Of a stretch of DNA of 64,000 nt, positions 1-7,798 are shown piece after piece. The notes under the pieces were generated by a model, which did not search any database, had not been told where the DNA came from, and saw only the letters and a program-made list of their open reading frames with translations. Position 1 is the stretch's first letter; each line of letters opens with the position of its first letter. The translations under genes were made by a program, and so were the position numbers. Source of the stretch: Chloroflexota bacterium (GTDB lineage Bacteria > Chloroflexota > Dehalococcoidia > Lucifugimonadales > UBA3495); assembly GCA_028874075.1 (NCBI GenBank), contig JAPPLU010000047.1, positions 1 to 64,000 of the forward strand, written 5' to 3'.

Positions 1-146
1 ACCTCTGTCCTAACTCCTCTCCTCTTCTTTTCCCCAAATAATCGAAAGACCCTGCTACGAGTTGATACCATTATTGTTAAGTGTGATTTGTTGGCGGGGC
101 CAAAATTTGTTAAGCTTGGGCCAGCATCGAAACGATTCGCTTCAGC

Positions 147-152
147 TATAAT
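147..152 (+). promoter_or_regulatory. -10-like hexamer upstream of xdhC
   Basis: A perfect TATAAT lies 38 bases before the xdhC start codon. No convincing -35 hexamer sits 16-18 bases upstream of it, so this is only a candidate promoter for xdhC-mocA. Confidence 0.35.
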
Positions 153-189
153 TCACTTCACAACGTCGTCCGAGAATTGAGGCGCAAAC

Positions 190-1317
190 ATGAAAGAGGT
201 CATCGAGGAAGCTGTCAGGCAACTTCAGGATCAGCAACCCTGTGTTCTGGCCACCGTAGTACGCACCAAGGGATCTACGCCCCAAAAGGCAGGATCCATG
301 CTGCTGGTCAGGCAAGACGGGACCGGTGTGGGTACACTGGGGGGTGGCTGTGTGGAAGGGGACATCTGGTATGCCGCCAGGGAGATGCTGCGCAACAACA
401 GCGGGCCTGAGTTCAAGGATTATTTTCTGAATGAGGATATTGCCGCCAGGGACGGGCTGGTTTGCGGCGGCACTATGTACTTCTACCTGGAGCCCATGTA
501 TTTGCCGGACTCTTTTCTGGACATAGGGCAGCGGTTGATTGACGCTTACGAGGGTGGCGATCCCGTCGGCCTGGCCACCGTGGTTAATGTGCCGGAAGGA
601 GACCCTAATCTCGGCGCCAAGCTTATGCTGCTTTTGGATGGTTCGGTAGTGGGCACCCTCGGAAACAGGGAAGTGGATGAACGGGCGGTAGCGGCCTGCC
701 GGCAAGTGGCAGACGTGGGGTCTACCGACAGCTTTACCACCGATGAAGGGATGGAAGTTTTCGTCGAAGGGTTTACAACGCCTCCAACCCTGACGGTCAT
801 AGGCGGCGGTCACGTGGGCAAGGCCACGGCAGACCTGGCCAACATGCTGGGTTACCGCGTGTTCATTGTGGATGACCGGCCCGAATTTTCGAATCCTGAA
901 CGGTTCCCCTACGCCGAGCAAACGGTGGTTACCCAGTACGACCGCTGGTCAGAAGACCTGTCTATAAACGTTAACACCTTTGTGGTGGTTGCCACCCGAG
1001 GCCACCGTTTCGACGATATGGCCCTGGAGTCGGCGCTGAAGACCAAGGCCCGCTACATTGGCTTGATGGGCAGCCGGCGGAAGAACCTGATGATTTACCG
1101 CCGCCTGTTGGACCAGGGAGTCCCGCTGGCACGTCTAAAGGAAGTCCATGCGCCTATCGGGTTGGATATTGGCGGGCTCCAGCCGGAAGAACTGGCCGTG
1201 AGCATCATGTCCGAAATTATAATGGTCAGGAGGGGGGGCAAGGGTGGTCCCATGCAGATGGATGAATGGTACATCGACCGGGTTGCGGAGCGGTTCCACG
1301 ACGCCATCGAAGTCTGA
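190..1317 (+). CDS. xdhC: XdhC/CoxI-family molybdenum cofactor maturation protein
   Basis: 375 residues. XdhC proteins bind and protect sulfurated molybdenum cofactor and deliver it to xanthine dehydrogenase or CO dehydrogenase-type hydroxylases in the cytoplasm. The N-terminal XdhC/CoxI domain shows the GSTP stretch near residue 28 and GGGCVEG near 51. The C-terminal Rossmann domain has GGGHVG at 205-210 followed by an acidic VDDR, then the family GSRRK motif and a PEELAVSIMSEI segment. The gene opens an apparent two-gene unit with the MocA-like gene 37 bases downstream. No molybdenum hydroxylase subunit is present in the window, so the client enzyme is encoded elsewhere. Family assignment is firm; substrate specificity is inferred. 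Confidence 0.9.
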   Translation: MKEVIEEAVRQLQDQQPCVLATVVRTKGSTPQKAGSMLLVRQDGTGVGTLGGGCVEGDIWYAAREMLRNNSGPEFKDYFLNEDIAARDGLVCGGTMYFYLEPMYLPDSFLDIGQRLIDAYEGGDPVGLATVVNVPEGDPNLGAKLMLLLDGSVVGTLGNREVDERAVAACRQVADVGSTDSFTTDEGMEVFVEGFTTPPTLTVIGGGHVGKATADLANMLGYRVFIVDDRPEFSNPERFPYAEQTVVTQYDRWSEDLSINVNTFVVVATRGHRFDDMALESALKTKARYIGLMGSRRKNLMIYRRLLDQGVPLARLKEVHAPIGLDIGGLQPEELAVSIMSEIIMVRRGGKGGPMQMDEWYIDRVAERFHDAIEV

Positions 1318-1354
1318 CTGAACCCAATCGTCAAACAGCGAGAACGGTGCTGAT

Positions 1355-1954
1355 ATGCCCGAAACGGTAGCGATCCTCCTGGCGGCGGGAGAGTCCAGAA
1401 GAATGGGTGAACTGAAGGCCCTGCTGCCCTGGCAGGGCCAAACCCTTATATCCCACCAGGTCTCAGCGCTTATAGATGGAGGCGTCGACCGGGTCGTGGT
1501 GGTACTTGGTCACAGATATGAGGAGTTGCGGCCGGAACTGGATGGGAAGTCCCACGTCGAGTGGACGCTAAACCCCGACTACCTGCACGGCAAGACCACG
1601 TCAATAAAGGCGGGGCTTACGGCGCTGGGAGGCCGGGCGCCGGAGTTGCTCCTGCTGTTGAATGTTGACCAACCCCGCAGTACTGAGACGGTGAAAGATC
1701 TGCTTCAGCAACACCGAAGCAATGGCTCGCTCATTACAATACCCACATTCGAGGGGAAGGGAGGGCACCCGGTGGCTTTTGACGGGGCGCTGCTGGGGGA
1801 ACTGGAGGGCATTCGGGAGGAAACTCAAGGTATTCGCGAAGTTGTCCGGCGCCACAAGGAAGGCACACTGCGGGTCGAACTGGGCGCTGAGGAAGTGCTT
1901 TGGGACCTGAATACGCCGGAGCAGTACCGGGCGGCGCTGGAGAGATCGGGCTAG
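1355..1954 (+). CDS. MocA/MobA-like molybdenum cofactor nucleotidyltransferase
   Basis: 199 residues, the usual size of the MobA-like NTP transferase family. The nucleotide-binding LAAGESRRMG is at residues 9-18 and is followed by KALLPW. A NVDQPR stretch near residue 109 takes the place of the metal-binding GDMP of classical MobA, and GKGGHPVAF and DLNTPEQY follow near the C-terminus. MocA adds CMP to molybdopterin to make the dinucleotide cofactor used by xanthine dehydrogenase-family enzymes. The position directly after xdhC supports that role over a sugar nucleotidyltransferase. A large inverted repeat lies 47 bases downstream. Confidence 0.8.
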   Translation: MPETVAILLAAGESRRMGELKALLPWQGQTLISHQVSALIDGGVDRVVVVLGHRYEELRPELDGKSHVEWTLNPDYLHGKTTSIKAGLTALGGRAPELLLLLNVDQPRSTETVKDLLQQHRSNGSLITIPTFEGKGGHPVAFDGALLGELEGIREETQGIREVVRRHKEGTLRVELGAEEVLWDLNTPEQYRAALERSG

Positions 1955-1994
1955 GTATAAAAGTTCATCAATAAAAGATCCCCAGTTGTGATAA

Positions 1995-2318
1995 ACACAA
2001 TCAGGGCCCGGTACGCCTACCGGGCCCTGACCTGCTTTCGCTTAGTAGTCTCGCCTTGCCGGTACACTTACCGGACGTACCCTTCCTGAGGTCGCTCACC
2101 AAGGATGTTGGTTCACTTGGTATCTGCGCGAGACTTACTTTTTCTGTATTCTCCCTGCCGGTGGTGGAGCATCCCTTCCGGGTCACCCTTCCCATTCCGA
2201 GCCGGCAGGGATGTTACAAGGGAAAATCCATTTATGGCACAGTTCGAAAACCTTTACCACTTTCCACCTCCTTACCGTTTTCGGAACAGTCTGGGCATTC
2301 ATGCCCGTCTTGCTCTAT
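1995..2318 (-). ncRNA. candidate structured non-coding RNA, unclassified
   Basis: Between two terminator-like hairpins and two convergent genes lies an independent minus-strand unit. It has a TTGACA/GATAAT promoter (2351-2325), about 320 bases of sequence and a strong GC-rich terminator hairpin (2030-2001) followed by a T-rich stretch. Pairings visible on the minus strand are a GGGCA/TGCCC hairpin with a TGAA loop near 2305-2290, a CCCTGCCGG/CCGGCAGGG pairing spanning about 2212-2152, and AGTCTCGC/GCGAGACT pairing about 2135-2047. The last encloses a CCGGTA/TACCGG hairpin. I could not match it to tmRNA, RNase P, 6S or 5S RNA. A 64-codon frame runs through it but ends inside the terminator stem, so I favour RNA. 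The ends are approximate. Confidence 0.4.
2001..2030. terminator. 13-bp inverted repeat, terminator of the minus-strand RNA and possibly of mocA
   Basis: Arms 2001-2013 and 2018-2030 are perfectly complementary over 13 bp around a CGCC loop. On the minus strand the stem is followed by TTGTGTTTATC. On the plus strand the following bases are less T-rich, so the main user is probably the minus-strand RNA. Confidence 0.7.
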
Positions 2319-2324
2319 TGGTAG

Positions 2325-2351
2325 ATTATCACGTGGAGATATACTTGTCAA
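2325..2351 (-). promoter_or_regulatory. sigma-70-type promoter for the minus-strand RNA
   Basis: The minus strand has TTGACA at 2351-2346 and GATAAT at 2330-2325 (15-bp spacer); an alternative -10, TAATCT, lies at the 17-bp spacing. No protein gene starts downstream, which points to an RNA gene. Confidence 0.6.
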
Positions 2352-2392
2352 CACCTTTTTGATGAATTGGTATAAAGTTCAAACAATTAGAA

Positions 2393-2418
2393 CAGGGGCG
2401 GGCAATACCCCGCCCCTG
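2393..2418 (-). terminator. terminator of the MFS gene
   Basis: Arms 2393-2402 and 2409-2418 (CAGGGGCGGG and its complement) form a 10-bp stem with a 6-base loop. It lies 33 bases after the MFS stop codon and is followed on the minus strand by TTCTAATTGTTTG. Confidence 0.65.
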
Positions 2419-2450
2419 ATTACTGCAATCCCGCTCGTAGCTGACCTTCG

Positions 2451-3797
2451 CTAGGCCGCCTGCGGCATTTCCTTTGGCCGGTTGGGGATCAGGAATGATA
2501 TCAATAGCCCAAAGAAATAGATGGCGGCAGAGATGTAGAAGCCGAGTTCCCAGCCAAACCACTGCACCGCAAAGAAAATTAGCACGGCCGATATAGCGCC
2601 AAACAGCGTATTGTTGCCCCACATCAGACCGAGGAATGATGACTCCAGACGCCGTCCAACCGCTATATCCGCTGCCGCAGCCTGGGTCAGGTTGTTGACG
2701 GAGAAATTGAAAGTGCCATAAATGGCGATGAGTATGGTAAACAGGGGAGTATAACCGCCAGCCACCTGGGTGCTCATGATCGTTGCCAGGGTCAGGAACG
2801 TGGTAAGCGCCATGACGAAAACGATTATCAACTTCCTGCCGATTCGGTCCGACACCGCCCCTATGATCGGGCCCGAGAAAATTCCCGGAATGACCATTAG
2901 CGCCACGTGGACTGCCAAGAGCGTTACGACGTATGGGTCCAGTACATGGTACCCATCTTTCTCCAGGAGGTAGGCCAAGTAAAGGGGGACCAGGAACACG
3001 TAAGACCGGTCTGCCATGCCCCTGACCGCGGAGACCGTAAAAATCGCCCACATTCCCGTGCCCCGGAAGGCGTCCTTCATTCCTTGCCAGTTGGTGTTGA
3101 ACCTCTGTCGGATGTCTATGCCTTCCGGCTTTTCTCCTCCCGCATTCTTAAGCAACAAGAGGATGATCACACTGGAGGTGAACATGATAACTGTGCTGAA
3201 TCCAACTATGAGACGCCAATTGACCGGTCCCCAGGGCAGGTCCCAGGAAAAGAGCCCTTCCCAGGCAATAACTCCTCCCAGGAATGCTCCCAGCGCCAGG
3301 GGGCTGACGGCGTCGCCAATGCTGCCCATAGACCTGTGCAGGGAGATGAATTCGCCGCGACGGTCAGGGAAACGCCTGGCAAGCAGACCCAACGCTGGCG
3401 GATGCCACATGGCGCTTCCAATGGAACCCAGCGACAGGGCTGCCAGTATCAATACATAACTGGGCGCAACCGACATCAACAGATAGCCCAAGCCAACGCT
3501 GAATGCGCTTATTGACAGAACCCAGGCCACCCGGTGGTGGTACAGATCCACGAAGAACCCACCCACGGTACTGCTGACACCACCAAAGATGGAACGTATC
3601 GCGGGAATCAGGAGCCCCAGGGTAGCGTTCACCCCCAGGTCGGCTAGAATGATGGGCGCCAGCAGCGGGATGCTGTGGGCATAGAGGTGCTCAAAGGCAT
3701 GGGCTCCAATAAGAGTGGTAGCCAATACCGAGTTCTTAGTGCGACCCTCCTGACCGGTGGGGGGAGCGACTGCTGTAGTTGTTGCCAAAGTCGTCAC
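2451..3797 (-). CDS. MFS transporter
   Basis: 448 residues with a polar N-terminal tail of about 25 residues, then some 11-12 hydrophobic helices, typical of the major facilitator superfamily. A basic/acidic loop with GPIIGAVSDRIGRK matches the MFS cytoplasmic-loop signature between paired helices. An unusual HPPALGLLARRFPDRRGEF segment around residue 135 is reminiscent of fosmidomycin-resistance-type MFS carriers, but I would not assign a substrate. The asparaginase-like gene lies upstream on the same strand, 164 bases away, separated by a promoter and an inverted repeat. The gene is transcribed convergently with mocA. Confidence 0.85.
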   Translation of the reverse strand: MTTLATTTAVAPPTGQEGRTKNSVLATTLIGAHAFEHLYAHSIPLLAPIILADLGVNATLGLLIPAIRSIFGGVSSTVGGFFVDLYHHRVAWVLSISAFSVGLGYLLMSVAPSYVLILAALSLGSIGSAMWHPPALGLLARRFPDRRGEFISLHRSMGSIGDAVSPLALGAFLGGVIAWEGLFSWDLPWGPVNWRLIVGFSTVIMFTSSVIILLLLKNAGGEKPEGIDIRQRFNTNWQGMKDAFRGTGMWAIFTVSAVRGMADRSYVFLVPLYLAYLLEKDGYHVLDPYVVTLLAVHVALMVIPGIFSGPIIGAVSDRIGRKLIIVFVMALTTFLTLATIMSTQVAGGYTPLFTILIAIYGTFNFSVNNLTQAAAADIAVGRRLESSFLGLMWGNNTLFGAISAVLIFFAVQWFGWELGFYISAAIYFFGLLISFLIPNRPKEMPQAA

Positions 3798-3872
3798 CTG
3801 CCTTTACAAGACTGACTCGACAAAGGGTGATCCAATGGCCGGATTCGCCGGATTTGTCGGGGGATTGGGCCG

Positions 3873-3915
3873 ATTATACACCCTGGGCAAAGGTGGCAAC
3901 ACGTTTGTTGCCACC
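3873..3915 (-). promoter_or_regulatory. MFS promoter overlapped by a perfect inverted repeat
   Basis: The minus strand shows TATAAT at 3878-3873, 76 bases before the MFS ATG, with a weak TTGCCA -35 at 3899-3894 (15-bp spacer). A perfect 10-bp inverted repeat, arms 3892-3901 and 3906-3915, covers the -35. It may be an operator, or the terminator of the upstream asparaginase-like gene. The short T-run after it makes the terminator reading weaker. Confidence 0.45.
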
Positions 3916-3961
3916 ACTTGCAGAAAGGATGCATTTGCAAAGTCCGGATCATTTTGCACGG

Positions 3962-4966
3962 CTAATATTCGGAGAACATTCGCTGGATTTCCGCTCTGTC
4001 ATGGGTTTTGCACAAGGCCAGCATCAATAGAATCCTGGCTTTCTGCGGTTGTAGATTGTCGGACACAACGAAGCCTTGTTCGTCTTTCCGGGGCGTCATT
4101 ACAACCCGCCCGCTGATTGAACGCGAGGCAAGCACCACTGGCATCCCTCCTTCTATCGCCTTTACTGCCGCTTCGATTGCCTTGGGCGGAAAGCTGCCGC
4201 CTCCGAATCCGGCCAGGACCAGCCCATCCGACTGGTTAGCTCGTACCGCGTCTACCAGGAGTTCATCGGAACCGGCATAGCAATAGACAATGTCAACGCG
4301 GGGCAGCGAGTCCATACCGGTAACGTCAAATTCGGTGGCAGTCGTGTGCCGGCGCAGGGGAGCGCGATACATTACAACCTGACCGTCGGAATCCGCGTAG
4401 CCCAGGAATCCCAACTCGTTGGGTTTGAAGGTTTCCACCCGGAAGGTGTTGGTCTTTACTACGTCCCTGGCGCACTGGATTTCGTTGTTCAGGACCGTCA
4501 GTACGCCCATGCCAGTGCCGGCAGGGCTGGCAGCAACCCGTATTGCGTCGAGCAGGTTGAGGTCAGCGTCGGTGCCCAGGGCGGTAGGAGGGCGCATGGC
4601 CCCAGTTACTACCACAGGCTTGCGGGACTTGACGGTCAGATGGAGAAAGTAGGCCGTTTCCTCCAGGGTGGCGGTACCGTGAGTGACAACTACCCCCTCA
4701 GTGTCATCGCTTTCAAGTAGTGAGTTGATGCGTTGTGCCAGGCGCAGCCACTCTTCCGGACCGATGGCAGTGCTGCCAACGCTTACCAGGTCTTCCGCCA
4801 CAATTTCGGCAATGTCCCAGGCTTCGGGAATTCGGTCAAGGGACTGTTCAATGGTGATGTGCTCACCAAGCTCCGGGTAGAGAATAAAGTCCATGCGGTC
4901 GGGTCCCACTCCGGCGATGCTGCCGCCGGTGGCTACAATGGAAATTCGTGGCTTGGGCCGGTTCAT
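3962..4966 (-). CDS. L-asparaginase-family protein with altered active site
   Basis: 334 residues, the length of type I/II L-asparaginases, which hydrolyse asparagine to aspartate and ammonia. The nucleophile loop ATGGSIAG puts the first catalytic Thr at residue 13. The second signature reads THGTATLEETA at 95-105, so Thr98 is present, but the following Asp, which in E. coli AnsB (Asp90) binds the substrate amino group, is Ala99 here. The catalytic Lys lies in ARDVVKTNT (Lys171). The start has a clear GGAGGAACA ribosome-binding site. No signal peptide is evident, so the protein is probably cytoplasmic. The Asp to Ala change means asparaginase activity should not be assumed. Confidence 0.8.
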   Translation of the reverse strand: MNRPKPRISIVATGGSIAGVGPDRMDFILYPELGEHITIEQSLDRIPEAWDIAEIVAEDLVSVGSTAIGPEEWLRLAQRINSLLESDDTEGVVVTHGTATLEETAYFLHLTVKSRKPVVVTGAMRPPTALGTDADLNLLDAIRVAASPAGTGMGVLTVLNNEIQCARDVVKTNTFRVETFKPNELGFLGYADSDGQVVMYRAPLRRHTTATEFDVTGMDSLPRVDIVYCYAGSDELLVDAVRANQSDGLVLAGFGGGSFPPKAIEAAVKAIEGGMPVVLASRSISGRVVMTPRKDEQGFVVSDNLQPQKARILLMLALCKTHDRAEIQRMFSEY

Positions 4967-5539
4967 TGTTCCTCCTGCTCATTCAAGGAATTCTTATCTG
5001 AATCCTTTACTACCAATTATGAAAATCAAACCTTGGAAGGTTGAGGAAAGATCCAAGTGTTTAGATGTGCCGAAATTGGGGATTCCGGGTGCAAATGGAG
5101 GTTGTTCTCCAGCTACATTTTAGCTTTGCTGCGGTAAGAAAAACTCATTAACCCGCTCAATTCCACTCAATATCACCCATTTTCAAGTTCCCGGCTGTCC
5201 TTCGGCGGTCAGGCAGATCTTCAATGCCGCGGTGCGGGCCCTCTTTTATTGGCTCAGGATGGAGCGAGTTTCTCAGTGTTCCCAGCCTCAGGATAGTGGG
5301 ACGTCAGGCTAGAGGGCAAGAGGTAGGTGCCAGGGAAATGAAGGGTAGCCTCTGACAAAAGTACTGACAGGGGAATATGGCTATTTGATGCGTAAGGCCG
5401 CTGCCAGTTTCAAGCCAAGGTACCGGAGAAAGCCCCGCAGGTTGGTTGCTATAATGGTGGGTGTCAAATGGAAGGCATGTATGTCTGATTCTTCCTGCAA
5501 TTGTCAGGATGAGATGTCGTGCCATAGAGGTCTTTGCTG
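4967..5539. other. 570-base divergent intergenic region
   Basis: This lies between the divergent asparaginase-like and phosphoesterase genes. I see no coding frame worth calling. The only signal of note is a TATAAT at 5450-5455 on the plus strand, about 85 bases before the phosphoesterase start, without a good -35. Confidence 0.5.
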
Positions 5540-6283
5540 TTGCGCGCTCTAATTGTTTCGGACATTCACTCTAACCTGGAGGCCCTGGAGGCGGTAATCG
5601 CAGACGCCAATGAGAGGGGAGGCTTTGACACGGTGTGGTGTCTGGGAGATTCGGTTGGCTACGGACCGGACCCCGAAGCCTGCCTGGACCTGCTCAGGAG
5701 TTTTCCGCTGGTTGCCGTGGCCGGAAACCACGACCGGGCGGCCCTGGACGTGCGGGAAAGCGCCGACTTCAATAATGCCGCAGCATTTGCCGCCGATTGG
5801 ACGGCACGGAGGCTGGGGCAGGACTACCGGGAATTTCTTGGCGGATTGCCTGAAGTAACCAGGGCTGGCGAATTCACCCTGGTGCACGGTAGTCTGCGGT
5901 CGCCACTGCGGGAATACCTGCTGAACGAAGAGGCTGCTGCCAGTACCTTTGGAAGACTGACAACTAGCTATTGTCTGGTAGGGCATTCCCACATGCCCTT
6001 CCTGTGCCTGGAAAACCGGGAGGGACCACTCTTCGTACAGTTTACCGAAGATGAGGTGTTCCCACTGGACCCGCGGCGATGGATTGCCAACCCGGGCAGT
6101 GTGGGTCAACCCAGGGACTACGATCCCCGGCCCAGCTATGCCCTCTTTATAAAGGATGTGGGAGACCCAGCCGGTACCCTGGAGCGTCACCGGGTGGAGT
6201 ACGACCGCGCCGCCACCCAGGAAAAGATGCGGCAGGCGGGCTTGCCTCAAAGCTTAATTGACAGGCTCAATTACGGGGTCTGA
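5540..6283 (+). CDS. calcineurin-like metallophosphoesterase
   Basis: 247 residues if started at TTG 5540. This is nine bases after an AGAGG site; a TTG at 5534 is in frame but too close to it. All metal-ligand motifs of the class are present in order: SDIHSN near the N-terminus, GDSVGYGPDP, GNHD, VHGS and GHSH, then NPGSVGQPRD. This arrangement is that of the YfcE/MJ0936-like diesterase group, cytoplasmic enzymes with broad phosphodiesterase activity and unknown natural substrate. The gene stands alone ahead of the tRNA pair. Confidence 0.85.
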   Translation: MRALIVSDIHSNLEALEAVIADANERGGFDTVWCLGDSVGYGPDPEACLDLLRSFPLVAVAGNHDRAALDVRESADFNNAAAFAADWTARRLGQDYREFLGGLPEVTRAGEFTLVHGSLRSPLREYLLNEEAAASTFGRLTTSYCLVGHSHMPFLCLENREGPLFVQFTEDEVFPLDPRRWIANPGSVGQPRDYDPRPSYALFIKDVGDPAGTLERHRVEYDRAATQEKMRQAGLPQSLIDRLNYGV

Positions 6284-6345
6284 CGGAGTCGACGGACAGG
6301 CAGGTTCGTATTCGCTTGCCAGCCTGTCGCGACGAGGGTGCTCTA

Positions 6346-6374
6346 TTGACAAGTTTGGGTACTGTTGATAGGCT
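6346..6374 (+). promoter_or_regulatory. promoter for the tRNA-Lys/tRNA-Leu pair
   Basis: TTGACA at 6346-6351, then a 17-bp spacer to TAGGCT at 6369-6374 (or GATAGG at the 15-bp spacing). The tRNA-Lys 5' end lies about 40 bases downstream. Confidence 0.55.
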
Positions 6375-6415
6375 TTTGCAACCTGAAATGTAGCGGTTTT
6401 GGGAAGGGTACCTGT

Positions 6416-6491
6416 GGCCCGCTAGCTCAACTGGCAGAGCAACGGACTCTTAATCCGTAGGTTCTCGGTTCGACCCCGAGGCGGGTCACCA
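6416..6491 (+). tRNA. tRNA-Lys (CTT anticodon)
   Basis: 76 bases. The acceptor stem GGCCCGC pairs with GCGGGTC (one G-T pair), the anticodon loop is CTCTTAA giving CTT, the T-loop is TTCGACC, and the CCA end is encoded. It is followed 37 bases later by tRNA-Leu. Confidence 0.95.
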
Positions 6492-6528
6492 AAGTAGAAA
6501 CATGGCGAAAAGAGGGAATTGCAGTCTG

Positions 6529-6613
6529 GGGGGAGTGTCGGAATTGGTAGACGAGCATGACTTAGGATCATGTGCTGCAAAGCGTGGGAGTTCGAGTCTC
6601 CCCTTCCCCACCA
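6529..6613 (+). tRNA. tRNA-Leu (TAG anticodon)
   Basis: 85 bases, with the long variable arm expected for leucine tRNA. The acceptor GGGGGAG pairs with CTTCCCC, the anticodon loop CTTAGGA gives TAG, the T-arm is GGGAG/CTCCC, and CCA is encoded. A short GGCCC/GGGCC hairpin follows at 6631-6646 but has a poor T-run. Confidence 0.95.
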
Positions 6614-6707
6614 CTCCGATGACCCTAAAAGGCCCCAAGACGGGCCACTATCTTGAATCCGGCGCAATAACCGAAAAGTTCTAGCTTTGCCGCCGGGGGG
6701 AGGGCTG

Positions 6708-7778
6708 TTGGCTACGCTTCTGGAAGTTAATGACCTTAGGACACATTTCTTCACCTTCGAGGGTGTCGTTAAGGCAGTAGACGGCGTTTCTTACGAAGTG
6801 GAAGAGGGCGAGACTTTGGGTCTTGTTGGGGAAAGCGGTTGCGGCAAGAGCGTGAGCGCCCTGTCGCTCATGCGCCTTATACCGGACCCGCCGGGCAAGA
6901 TTGTGTCGGGCGAGTTGCTGTTCGAGGGCGAGGACATTCTAAAGATTGATATGGACGACATGCGCCGCATCAGGGGCGCAAAAATGTCCATGGTCTTCCA
7001 GGAGCCCATGACGTCCCTCAACCCGGTGCTGACCCTGGAAAGGCAACTTAGCGAGACCCTGCAACTTCACCGGGGAATGTCCAGGGAAGAGGCGCGGTTA
7101 GAGTCTGTTGACTTGCTGGCCCGCGTGGGCATCCCCGACGCAGAACGCCGGGTGAAGCAGTACCCCCACCAGTTCAGCGGCGGCATGCGGCAGAGGGTTA
7201 TGATCGCCATGGCGCTCAGTTGCAACCCCAGGCTCATCATCGCGGACGAGCCTACCACAGCGCTCGACGTGACTATTCAGGCTCAGATCTTGGAGTTGAT
7301 GAAGTCGCTGACCAACGAGTTCGGCGTTTCTCTGATCGTCATTACCCATAACCTGGGCGTAGTGGCCCGATATGCCGACCGTATGAACATAATGTACGCC
7401 GGCAAGATTATTGAGAGGGGTACGGCCCGGGAGGTCTACAGCAATCCCAGGCACCCATACACTGTGGGCTTGCTCAAGTCCGTTCCCCGGTTGGATCTGC
7501 CCCGCCGGGCGAAGCTGGACCCCATCGAGGGGCAACCTCCCGACCTAATCAACTTGCCCGTAGGCTGTTCCTTCCGGGACCGTTGCCGGTGGGCCGTGGA
7601 CAAGTGCGCAACGGATTCGCCCCCGCTGATGCTGGTCAACGAAGGTCACTGGTCTGCTTGCTGGAGGTCCGACGAGCTGGGGCCCGGCGCCCTGGACTTC
7701 CTGGTTGACCCTGACGAATTGGAAGCCTCCACCAATGGCGGCGCGGCTGCCGACTCGGAACCAGACGACGATAACTAG
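6708..7778 (+). CDS. oppD: oligopeptide/dipeptide ABC transporter ATP-binding protein (OppD type)
   Basis: 356 residues from TTG 6708, chosen because a GGGGGGAGGG site lies just upstream; in-frame TTG 6687 precedes that site. Walker [10 protein letters not shown]-loop VFQEP, signature SGGMRQR, Walker [13 protein letters not shown] and the H-loop ITHN are all intact, followed by the oligo_HPY C-terminal region with a CSFRDRC Cys cluster. It powers peptide (or nickel) import on the cytoplasmic face together with OppF, encoded 20 bases downstream. No substrate-binding protein or permease gene accompanies the pair. An acidic low-complexity tail of about 30 residues ends the protein. Confidence 0.88.
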   Translation: MATLLEVNDLRTHFFTFEGVVKAVDGVSYEVEEGETLGLVGESGCGKSVSALSLMRLIPDPPGKIVSGELLFEGEDILKIDMDDMRRIRGAKMSMVFQEPMTSLNPVLTLERQLSETLQLHRGMSREEARLESVDLLARVGIPDAERRVKQYPHQFSGGMRQRVMIAMALSCNPRLIIADEPTTALDVTIQAQILELMKSLTNEFGVSLIVITHNLGVVARYADRMNIMYAGKIIERGTAREVYSNPRHPYTVGLLKSVPRLDLPRRAKLDPIEGQPPDLINLPVGCSFRDRCRWAVDKCATDSPPLMLVNEGHWSACWRSDELGPGALDFLVDPDELEASTNGGAAADSEPDDDN

Positions 7779-7798
7779 CCCGCGGAGTGTATGAGAAT

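Noticed and set aside
142..921. 259-codon minus-strand frame opposite xdhC
   Set aside because: It lies antisense to a complete XdhC with conserved motifs and has no motif of its own.
2001..2195. 64-codon minus-strand reading frame in the mocA-MFS gap
   Set aside because: It has a basic, low-complexity composition, no family resemblance, and its stop lies inside the terminator stem. The promoter and hairpins fit an RNA better.
2152..2220. Resemblance to 5S rRNA on the plus strand (GGGTCACCCTTCCCATTCCG)
   Set aside because: Only the central loop matches; the following helices and the 3' half are absent, and the promoter is on the other strand.
4967..5533. Possible small genes or riboswitch in the asparaginase-phosphoesterase gap
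   Set aside because: Frames are short and lack ribosome-binding sites, and no riboswitch core motif was recognised.
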